Below are positions 1 to 6,588 of a stretch of DNA of 64,000 bases, one piece after another. How positions within the stretch are numbered: position 1 is the stretch's first letter; each line of letters opens with the position of its first letter. The stretch comes from Betaproteobacteria bacterium (GTDB taxonomy: Bacteria; Pseudomonadota; Gammaproteobacteria; Burkholderiales; Rhodocyclaceae): NCBI GenBank assembly GCA_016234745.1, contig JACRAR010000043.1:92702-156701 (forward strand). The letters are read 5' to 3'. The position numbers and the translations under genes were made by a program. A model generated the notes under the pieces. It saw only the letters and a program-made list of their open reading frames with translations, made no database searches and was not told the DNA's origin.

Positions 1-669
1 GCGCGAGTCTTCGACGAAATGCTCAAGCTGCTGTTTTCCGGCCATGCCGTGGATGCTGTCCATCGCCTGCGCGATGAAGGACTGCATCATGGCCTGCTGC
101 CCCTGCTCGACGTCATCCTGGAACAACCGATGGGAGAAAAATTCGTCATGCTGGCGCTCTCGGGCACTGACGAAAGAATCCGCCAGGGCAAGACCACTTC
201 TCCGGGCTTCCTGTTTGCCACCCTGCTCTGGCACGAAGTGCTGGCCGACTGGGAGGCGCGCAAGACCCGCGGCGAGTTGCCCATACCGGCATTATTCGAG
301 GCGATGGATGGCGTACTCAGTCAGCAAACCGACACGCTTGCCATCACCCGTCGCATCAGCGGCGACATCAAGGATATCTGGGCCTTGCAGCCGCGCTTTG
401 ACAAGCGCACCGGCAAGTCGACCTTGCGCCTCCTCGAACAGGCACGCTTTCGCGCCGGCTACGATTTTCTGCTGTTGCGCGCACAGAGCGGCGAAGTGCC
501 TATGGAACTGGCCGACTGGTGGGCACGTTTCCAGGAGGCCGACATCGATCAGCGCATGGCCATGCTGTTGCCGGAAAAGAGCGGAACCAAGAAGCGTCGC
601 CGCGGTGGCCGGGGTCGGTCGGCCAAAAGCGGTGAATCCGGGTCAAACTCGACGGAGCCGGCGGCATGA
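1..669 (+). CDS. pcnB: Poly(A) polymerase I, C-terminal part (5' end outside window)
   Basis: The window opens inside this frame (Ala-Arg-Val-Phe-Asp-Glu-Met at bases 1-21), so only the last 222 residues are visible. PcnB adds poly(A) tails to RNA 3' ends and so promotes decay. The visible part is the helical C-terminal domain typical of betaproteobacterial PcnB (GHAVDAVHRLRDEG, then LLPLLDVILEQP) and ends in a basic Arg/Gly-rich tail (KKRRRGGRGR) expected to contact RNA. The nucleotidyltransferase head lies upstream of the window. The stop overlaps the folK start in an ATGA junction, the usual pcnB-folK coupling in this group. Confidence 0.88.
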   Translation, partial: ARVFDEMLKLLFSGHAVDAVHRLRDEGLHHGLLPLLDVILEQPMGEKFVMLALSGTDERIRQGKTTSPGFLFATLLWHEVLADWEARKTRGELPIPALFEAMDGVLSQQTDTLAITRRISGDIKDIWALQPRFDKRTGKSTLRLLEQARFRAGYDFLLLRAQSGEVPMELADWWARFQEADIDQRMAMLLPEKSGTKKRRRGGRGRSAKSGESGSNSTEPAA

Positions 670-1172
670 AGCAGGTCGAGGCTCTGGTTGCCCTCGGTGC
701 GAATCTTGGCGACCCCGTCAGGACCGTAAGTGCTGCCCTCCAGGCGCTTGCCGAAATTCCCGCCACAACCGTCGCCAAGGTTTCATCCTTGTACCGGACG
801 GCACCGGTGGGATTGAAGAATCAGCCCGATTTCATCAATGCGGTGGCATTGCTGCATACCGCGCTGCCCCCCCAGTTCCTGCTCGAGGAACTGTTTCATA
901 TCGAGGGTCGCTTCGGCCGGCTGCGCAGCATCAGCAATGCGCCGCGCACCCTCGACCTGGATCTGCTGCTGCACGGCGAGAGCATCATGACGACGGCCGA
1001 ATTGACTTTGCCGCATCCCCGCATGCACCAGCGGGCGTTTGTGCTTATCCCGCTGCTGGAGGTCGTGGCCGATTGCCGGATTCCCGGCCACGGCCTGGCA
1101 AGCAAATTATTGGAGGACTGCAGCGACCAGCGGGTTGCCCGAATTCATGACAAAGCAACAAATGCGGCATAG
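666..1172 (+). CDS. folK: HPPK, 6-hydroxymethyl-7,8-dihydropterin pyrophosphokinase
   Basis: This enzyme transfers pyrophosphate from ATP to 6-hydroxymethyl-7,8-dihydropterin in folate synthesis. At 168 residues it has the usual length. The N-terminal ALGANLGDP pterin/ATP-site motif, the APRTLDLDLL signature with two metal-binding aspartates, and LPHPRMHQRAFVLIPL are all present. The start ATG overlaps the pcnB stop by four bases, so translation is probably coupled. panC follows 36 bases downstream. Confidence 0.95.
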   Translation: MKQVEALVALGANLGDPVRTVSAALQALAEIPATTVAKVSSLYRTAPVGLKNQPDFINAVALLHTALPPQFLLEELFHIEGRFGRLRSISNAPRTLDLDLLLHGESIMTTAELTLPHPRMHQRAFVLIPLLEVVADCRIPGHGLASKLLEDCSDQRVARIHDKATNAA

Positions 1173-1208
1173 CGATCTGCCCGAGCCTTCACTGAGAATC
1201 TCCTGACC

Positions 1209-2042
1209 ATGACAATGAAAATATTCGAATCCATCCCCAAGTTGCGCGCAGGACTCAACAATGCCGGCCGCCTGGTGCTGGTCCCCACCATGGGCAATCT
1301 GCACGACGGCCATATCTCCCTGATGCAGCACGCGCGCGATCATGGCGATACGGTGCTGGTATCGATCTTCGTCAATCGGCTGCAATTTCGCCCCGGCGAG
1401 GATTTCGAGAAATACCCGCGCACCTTCGTCGCCGACTGCGAGCGGTTGGCTGCGGCCAATGTCGACTACCTGTTTTTCCCCGACGAAAAAGAAATGTATC
1501 CCACGCCGCAAAAATATTTCGTCGAACCCCCTGCAGAACTCATCAATATTCTCGAAGGCGCGTTCCGCCCGGGGCATTTCCGCGGCGTCGCCACCGTGGT
1601 GCAAAAGCTGTTCAACATCGTCCAGCCGCAAGTGGCCATCTTCGGCAAGAAGGATTACCAGCAGATGCTGGTGCTCAGCAATATGGCGCGCGACCTGGCA
1701 CTGCCCATCGAAATTGTCGCCGCCGACACGGTGCGGGCTGCCGATGGGCTGGCGCTGTCTTCGCGTAATGGTTTTCTTTCCCCGCAAGAACGCGCCGAGG
1801 CGCCTCGCCTGTATCGCTCGCTGGAAACGATTCGCCGCGCAATCCAGGCCGGAAATCACGATTTTGCCCGGCTCGAAACTGAGGCCATGACGGAACTCCG
1901 CGCCCATGGCTGGATTCCGGACTATATTGCAGTGCGTGAAAAAACTGGTCTACAATTACCCCCCGCTCACGATTCCGGGCTGGTGATTCTGGGTGCGGCA
2001 CTCCTGGGGAGCACGCGCCTGATCGACAACCTGGAAGTTTAG
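1209..2042 (+). CDS. panC: Pantothenate synthetase
   Basis: PanC condenses D-pantoate and beta-alanine with ATP to give pantothenate. At 277 residues it is of normal length. The VPTMGNLHDGH segment holds the nucleotide-binding HxGH-type motif (HDGH, residues 32-35). KKDYQQ and LSSRNGFLSP match the conserved ATP and pantoate pocket motifs. One oddity is NRLQF at residues 56-60, where the family normally reads NPLQF or NPTQF. A second in-frame ATG two codons later could also serve as start. panD, which supplies beta-alanine, follows. Confidence 0.95.
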   Translation: MTMKIFESIPKLRAGLNNAGRLVLVPTMGNLHDGHISLMQHARDHGDTVLVSIFVNRLQFRPGEDFEKYPRTFVADCERLAAANVDYLFFPDEKEMYPTPQKYFVEPPAELINILEGAFRPGHFRGVATVVQKLFNIVQPQVAIFGKKDYQQMLVLSNMARDLALPIEIVAADTVRAADGLALSSRNGFLSPQERAEAPRLYRSLETIRRAIQAGNHDFARLETEAMTELRAHGWIPDYIAVREKTGLQLPPAHDSGLVILGAALLGSTRLIDNLEV

Positions 2043-2158
2043 GCTGCCACGATGCGCTCATGCCGGTGGTGGCCAGCAGTGGAAACAGCAGCGAACGGCG
2101 CAGAAAGGCTCGCCCCGGCCGCTGAAATTGCCGACCTTTGCATGAGAAAGGAATCGCT

Positions 2159-2539
2159 ATGCAACGCACCATGCTGAAATCCAAGCTTCACCGTGTCACG
2201 GTGACCCAGTCCGAATTGCACTACGAGGGTTCCTGCGCGATCGACCAGAACCTGCTCGATGCCAGCGACATCAAGGAATACCAGCAGATCGAGATTTGGA
2301 ATGTCACCAACGGCGAGCGCTTCACCACCTACGCCATCAGTGCCGAGCGCAACTCCGGCACAATCTCGGTGAATGGCGCAGCGGCGCGCAAGGCGTCACC
2401 CGGCGACCTGCTGATCATCGCCAGCTTTGCCGCTTATAACGAAGTCGAACTGACCAAGTACCAGCCCGATCTGATCTATGTCGATGCGCGCAACCGCATC
2501 CTCAAGCACAGTTCCAGGATTCCCGCACAAGCGGCCTGA
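2159..2539 (+). CDS. panD: Aspartate 1-decarboxylase proenzyme
   Basis: PanD makes beta-alanine from aspartate for pantothenate synthesis. The ATG at 2159 is chosen because it gives the canonical [16 protein letters not shown] start and follows a purine-rich GAGAAAGGA; an ATG at 2138 would add seven non-conserved residues. From this start, Gly24-Ser25 (YEGSC) is the self-cleavage site that yields the pyruvoyl group, and Lys9 is the conserved catalytic lysine. The 126-residue length is typical. It lies 116 bases after panC. Confidence 0.95.
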   Translation: MQRTMLKSKLHRVTVTQSELHYEGSCAIDQNLLDASDIKEYQQIEIWNVTNGERFTTYAISAERNSGTISVNGAAARKASPGDLLIIASFAAYNEVELTKYQPDLIYVDARNRILKHSSRIPAQAA

Positions 2540-2589
2540 TCGCCACCCGAAAATCCCTTCGCGCCAGAACAGCCGGCGCACAAAACACT

Positions 2590-2609
2590 GAGGCCCCTTG
2601 CGGGGCCTC
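2590..2609. terminator. Hairpin between convergent panD and pilin gene
   Basis: GAGGCCCC, a TTGC loop and GGGGCCTC form a perfect 8-bp stem. On the minus strand it lies 27 bases past the pilin stop and is followed, after CAGTG, by TTTT. On the plus strand it lies 50 bases after panD with no U tract. It probably ends the pilin transcript and may insulate panD. Confidence 0.65.
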
Positions 2610-2636
2610 GGGCGTTACAGCTTCTATCCAATCAGC

Positions 2637-3080
2637 TTAGCAAAGTGCTCCGGCTGTGCGGGTCTTGCAACCGCCGCTGACGGTCCAGGTAATCTTGCCA
2701 TCGGTGCCGATCGCCGACGGACTCAGGACGTAGGTGTCGGCTGCCACGATACCGCCGGCGGCATTCGGGGTCACGGTGATCACACCGGCGCCAGTCACGC
2801 CAACACTGGCGACATAGGTCGATGCGGTGGGCGCTGACGGAACGCCGTTGGTGCCGAGGGAAACATTCGCGACCACACCACCGGCGGTGCCGCACTCGCC
2901 CATGGAAACGCACACTTCGATGCCGGACTTGATCGGACCCGCTGCGGCGACGACTTCGGAATATTTCGCCTTGATGGTGTAGTTCTGATAGGAAGGAATC
3001 GCAACCGCGGCCAGAATGCCGATAATCGCGACAACGATCATGAGTTCGATCAGGGTGAAGCCTTGTTGCATTTTCTTCAT
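2637..3080 (-). CDS. pilA: Type IV major pilin, PilA-like
   Basis: This is a 147-residue type IV prepilin. MKKMQQG is the short leader, cleaved after Gly7, and mature pilin begins [22 protein letters not shown], with Glu at position +5 and the hydrophobic alpha1 spine. Cys57/Cys63 and Cys138/Cys147 could form two disulfides, the last making a C-terminal D-loop. The start follows a GGAG ribosome binding site (GGAGATATCC before ATG). A sigma-54 promoter lies 55 bases upstream. The gene ends a long co-directional signalling run that includes a PilB-like ATPase, which points to that run controlling or serving pilus function. No other pil gene is adjacent. Confidence 0.92.
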   Translation of the reverse strand: MKKMQQGFTLIELMIVVAIIGILAAVAIPSYQNYTIKAKYSEVVAAAGPIKSGIEVCVSMGECGTAGGVVANVSLGTNGVPSAPTASTYVASVGVTGAGVITVTPNAAGGIVAADTYVLSPSAIGTDGKITWTVSGGCKTRTAGALC

Positions 3081-3134
3081 GGATATCTCCTGGTGGGTTA
3101 AAAAACATTACTGTTTGTGACACGATTCCCTCTA

Positions 3135-3150
3135 CGCAATCACCGTGCCA
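3135..3150 (-). promoter_or_regulatory. Sigma-54 (RpoN) promoter of the pilin gene
   Basis: On the minus strand the sequence reads TGGCACG-GTGA-TTGCG, matching the -24/-12 consensus TGGCACG-N4-TTGCW except for the last base. It lies 54 bases upstream of the pilin ATG. RpoN with PilR drives pilA in many proteobacteria. No pilS/pilR genes are in the window. Confidence 0.85.
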
Positions 3151-3166
3151 CATTCCGCATTAACAA

Positions 3167-3179
3167 TAAGTAATTGTTT
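3167..3179 (-). promoter_or_regulatory. Possible IHF site upstream of pilin promoter
   Basis: On the minus strand AAACAATTACTTA matches 12 of 13 positions of the IHF consensus WATCAANNNNTTR, within an A+T-rich stretch 17 bases upstream of the -24 element. IHF bending is common at sigma-54 promoters, so the position makes sense. A 13-base degenerate match in A+T-rich DNA is weak evidence alone. Confidence 0.4.
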
Positions 3180-3245
3180 TATCTTATAGAAATATATACC
3201 CGCAGAGGCTGGTGACCACAAGAGCAGCAACGCTTGGTCAAAATG

Positions 3246-3260
3246 TGACGAAATTCGTCA
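3246..3260. repeat. 15-bp inverted repeat at the end of the TPR membrane protein gene
   Basis: TGACGAA-A-TTCGTCA is a perfect dyad that contains the stop codon of the upstream gene. It is not followed by a U tract on the minus strand. It lies about 95 bases upstream of the pilin -24 element, where an enhancer-binding activator would sit, so it is either a weak terminator or an activator site. Confidence 0.35.
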
Positions 3261-4934
3261 GTGACTGGACGGAAAGATCGTCACTGCGGCATTCGTTCCG
3301 AGACGCATTTTCTCCGCGACATAGCACGCGACCAAAACACCCTGCGCGCAGGCCTGCCTGTAGTCCGCCGCCGCAGCCGCAGTTTCGCCCGATTTACTGC
3401 GTAATTCTGCACGCGCCAGATACGCTTCAACCCAGCCCGGCTTCGCCACCAGCGCCTGATCGTAGCTCACCAAGGCCTGCTGTGTTTTTCCGAGCCGTGC
3501 CAGGGCGCGTCCCTGGCCCAGCAACGCCAAGGCTTGGGTGGGATTCCATTGCAGCGCCCGCTCAAAATCCTGCAAAGCCAGTTGCACTTGTCCGGTAGCG
3601 AGATAAGTGCCGCCGCGATTGACGTACTGCCTGTCGCGAAACCAGGTGTCGCCTCTGCGCTCGGCCAACTGGATCGCCTCATCCCATAGCGTAAATGCCG
3701 AAGCAAAAGTGTTCAGTCGATTCACGGCCAGGCAGCAAAGCAAGGCCGCTAAGGCCATGACGAGCAGCCATAGCCATCTTCGGTCCCGTATCAGACCAAA
3801 CATCAGCGGCCATGCCAGGAACATCGGCGGCAGCCACAGATAGCTGCGGGAAAGAACAAAGCTTTCCTGTATTCGCACCGACGAAAATTCGGTCATGAAC
3901 AGCAGCGCGGGGGCAAGCAGGGCAAAGCCCAGCAGACCGATGCGTCCTTTGCGCAGCAGCAGGCCGAAGGCGGCGGTCAGATAAACAATAAATCCTGCAA
4001 GCCACAGCCAGGCGCTGACAGTGCCGATTCCCGCAAGCGGTTCGCGCATGTCGATCGACATCAGGCTCGGAAGCGGAATCCACCAGAGGAAAAGATACTT
4101 GAAGAACAAGGCGGCCTGAGTCAGGACGCTGGCAAGATAGGCGTGCGGTATCGTGCCGAGCAGAGGCTCGTAAGCGTTGGCGATGGTTTCGCGATGGGCG
4201 ATCAGCACCGTTACTGCCAGAGCCAGGTAGGAAAGAAAAACCAGCACAAGCAAGCCGCGTCGCGCCACGACCCGTGCCGCCAGCAGCGACAACAGCCCGG
4301 CCACGGCCGGCGCCATGACGCTGTGTTCCTTGGAGTACAACGCGAGGTAATAAAACAGCAACGCCAGGGCAAACCACGCCGGCTTGCCTGAATCGACTCC
4401 GCGCAAATGCGCCCACCACATGAGCAGGCTGAACAACGTGGCCATGACGACGCTGCGTCCGACGAGATAGGCAACGCCATATACCGTGATCGGATGAAAC
4501 AGGAACAACGCCACGCTGAACCAGATGGCCAGACACTGCCCAAAATCACTGCCAGGTGCGGTGCCGCTTTCAAGAGGGCCCGGCAGAGCAATCCCGAGCA
4601 GGGTTCGCATGAACAAATATAGCGACGCGCCGACCATCAGGTGCAATGCCACATTCACCAACCTGAAGCCCGCTGCATCATTGCCAAAGACGATGTGTTG
4701 AAAGGCAAAGCTGGCGTAGGCCCAGAAGCGCAGCATCAGTGGCGAGAATTCGCCGCCATAGCGGGCGACAAAATTGCTCGCGAAAAAATCGATGTCGTCG
4801 AATACCAGCGGCGCATCGAGATGCGGTCCGTAGAGCGCGGCAAGCCCACTCGCCAGCAGCAGCAACGCCAATCCGTCGAGTGCCCGAATCCTCTCGGGAC
4901 CGGTCAGCAGGAGGTGCTCAGGCAGCGCCGGCAT
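3258..4934 (-). CDS. GT-C-like membrane protein with C-terminal TPR repeats
   Basis: This 558-residue protein has about ten predicted membrane segments up to residue ~410 and TPR-like repeats from ~435 to the end (YVNRGGTYLATGQVQLALQDFERAL, then ALLGQGRALARLGKTQQALVSYDQAL). An Asp-Asp pair in the first extracytoplasmic loop (VFDDIDF, residues 44-50) matches the acidic pair of GT-C glycosyltransferases. The layout resembles the TMTC/PMT-like family. It is encoded just upstream of pilA, so a role in pilin glycosylation is reasonable but inferred. Its ATG overlaps the preceding HD-GYP gene by 17 bases without a clear separate ribosome binding site, which suggests coupling. Confidence 0.6.
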   Translation of the reverse strand: MPALPEHLLLTGPERIRALDGLALLLLASGLAALYGPHLDAPLVFDDIDFFASNFVARYGGEFSPLMLRFWAYASFAFQHIVFGNDAAGFRLVNVALHLMVGASLYLFMRTLLGIALPGPLESGTAPGSDFGQCLAIWFSVALFLFHPITVYGVAYLVGRSVVMATLFSLLMWWAHLRGVDSGKPAWFALALLFYYLALYSKEHSVMAPAVAGLLSLLAARVVARRGLLVLVFLSYLALAVTVLIAHRETIANAYEPLLGTIPHAYLASVLTQAALFFKYLFLWWIPLPSLMSIDMREPLAGIGTVSAWLWLAGFIVYLTAAFGLLLRKGRIGLLGFALLAPALLFMTEFSSVRIQESFVLSRSYLWLPPMFLAWPLMFGLIRDRRWLWLLVMALAALLCCLAVNRLNTFASAFTLWDEAIQLAERRGDTWFRDRQYVNRGGTYLATGQVQLALQDFERALQWNPTQALALLGQGRALARLGKTQQALVSYDQALVAKPGWVEAYLARAELRSKSGETAAAAADYRQACAQGVLVACYVAEKMRLGTNAAVTIFPSSH

Positions 4935-6588
4935 CCTCTACATAGCCGGGAATCTTGCTGACATCCACGACATCGATTTGCTGCGGCTTGAGAAATTTTT
5001 CGGCGTAGCGCAGATAAACCCGCTGACGGATGAAAACATCGAACAAGTCAGGGTCGATATGCCCCGCCTCTTTCATTTTGCCGAGGATGAAGATCGATTC
5101 CGAAATCGTCTTGCCGATCTTGTAGGGACGATCTGCGGCGGTGAGCGCTTCGAAAATATCGGCGATGCCCATGATGCGTGCCTGCACCGACATCTGGTCG
5201 CGCCTGAGTCCCTTCGGATAACCCTTGCCGTCCATGCGCTCGTGATGTCCGCCGGCATACTCGGGCACGTGTTCGAGGTGCTTGGGCCAGGGCAACTGTT
5301 CGAGCATCCGGATGGTCGCAACAATATGGTGGTTGATGATCTCGCGCTCTGGCTGGGTGAGCGTACCGGCCCGAATGGTGAGGTTCTCGATTTCGTCTGC
5401 GCTCAGGAAATCGGATTCCGCCCCGGCAACATCGCGCCAACGTTGCGCAGTGCCGATCTCGCGCACGCGCTGCAGATCGGCGTCACGCATGGCTTCTCCC
5501 CCGATGTTGCAGCGGCGCAGGAACTCCCGGTCCTGCTCATGCTGCGCTATGCGTGCCACGCAGCTTGCCTGCAAGGCCGCTTCGGCAGCCGGGTTGTGCT
5601 GCTCGCGCAAAGCCAGTTGCTGACGCAGCATGTCGATTTCGGCATCGCGCTTGAGCACCTCGAACCGGGTGTCGATGGTGTTGATGCGGTCGTACAGCGT
5701 ATGCAACTTGGTGGCCTTGTCCACCACATGCACGGGGGTGGTCACTTTGCCGCAATCATGCAGCAGTCCGGCGATTTTCAGTTCATAGCGTTCCCTGTCG
5801 CTCATCCGGAACGCCGCCAGTTCGCCGGTCTTGCATTGTTCCGCCGCTTCCGCCAGCATCATGGTGAGCACTGGCACCCGTTCGCAATGCCCGCCGGTAT
5901 AGGGCGATTTCTCGTCGATCGCCAGATTGATCAGGTTGATCAAGGACTCGAACAACTGCTCCAACTGGCTGATCAGCAGGCGGTTGGTCAGTGCGATCGC
6001 GGCTTGCGAGGAGAGCGATTCCACCAGTTGCTGATCCGAGGCGGAGAAAGGTACGACCTTGCGCGCATGCGGATCAAGCGAATTGATCAATTGCAGCACG
6101 CCGATGACATTGTTCTCATGGTTGCGCATCGGCACCGTGAGGAAGGATTGCGAACGATAGCCCGTGCGCTGATCGAATTTGCGCGTGCCGGAAAAGTCGA
6201 AACCTTCTGCGGTATAGGCATCCTCGATGTTGACGGTCCTGCCATGTGTTGCTGAATACACCGCCACCATGCTGTTGTTGGGCACGCCTTCTTCGTCAAT
6301 GAAAGGCAGGTCGGGAAAGTTGATCGGGTTTCCGGAAGTGCCGCCCAGTGCGATCTTGAGGCTGTCATTGCGCAGGATCTCGAAGCGCAGACAGTCCTGG
6401 CTATCGCTCACCCGGTACAGCGTGCCGCCATCCGCATGGGTGATGTCCTTCGCCGCGACCAGGATTTTCTCGAGCAGGGCATTGATGTCGCGCTCGTTGG
6501 ACAGCGCCGCGCCGATGGCATTGAGCTGCTCAAGGCGCCCGAAAAGATTGTCGATCTTGTCGGCGGTTTTCACTGTCACTTGATGCAA
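4918..6588 (-). CDS. GAF-HD-GYP domain phosphohydrolase (probable c-di-GMP phosphodiesterase)
   Basis: A 556-residue soluble protein. Residues ~20-205 form a GAF domain of the cyclic-nucleotide phosphodiesterase subtype (FDQRTGYRSQSFLTVPM, then VIGVLQLIN and FSASD). Residues ~225-540 form an HD-GYP domain with HDCGK (His277-Asp278) and HHERMDGKGYP (GYP at 456-458), residues expected for a di-iron c-di-GMP phosphodiesterase. About 100 residues of coiled, charged sequence (~300-405) are inserted between the HD and GYP halves. The gene overlaps both neighbours (13 bases with the ATPase, 17 with the TPR protein), which argues for a single transcript. Activity on c-di-GMP is inferred from family motifs. 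Confidence 0.85.
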   Translation of the reverse strand: MHQVTVKTADKIDNLFGRLEQLNAIGAALSNERDINALLEKILVAAKDITHADGGTLYRVSDSQDCLRFEILRNDSLKIALGGTSGNPINFPDLPFIDEEGVPNNSMVAVYSATHGRTVNIEDAYTAEGFDFSGTRKFDQRTGYRSQSFLTVPMRNHENNVIGVLQLINSLDPHARKVVPFSASDQQLVESLSSQAAIALTNRLLISQLEQLFESLINLINLAIDEKSPYTGGHCERVPVLTMMLAEAAEQCKTGELAAFRMSDRERYELKIAGLLHDCGKVTTPVHVVDKATKLHTLYDRINTIDTRFEVLKRDAEIDMLRQQLALREQHNPAAEAALQASCVARIAQHEQDREFLRRCNIGGEAMRDADLQRVREIGTAQRWRDVAGAESDFLSADEIENLTIRAGTLTQPEREIINHHIVATIRMLEQLPWPKHLEHVPEYAGGHHERMDGKGYPKGLRRDQMSVQARIMGIADIFEALTAADRPYKIGKTISESIFILGKMKEAGHIDPDLFDVFIRQRVYLRYAEKFLKPQQIDVVDVSKIPGYVEDAGAA

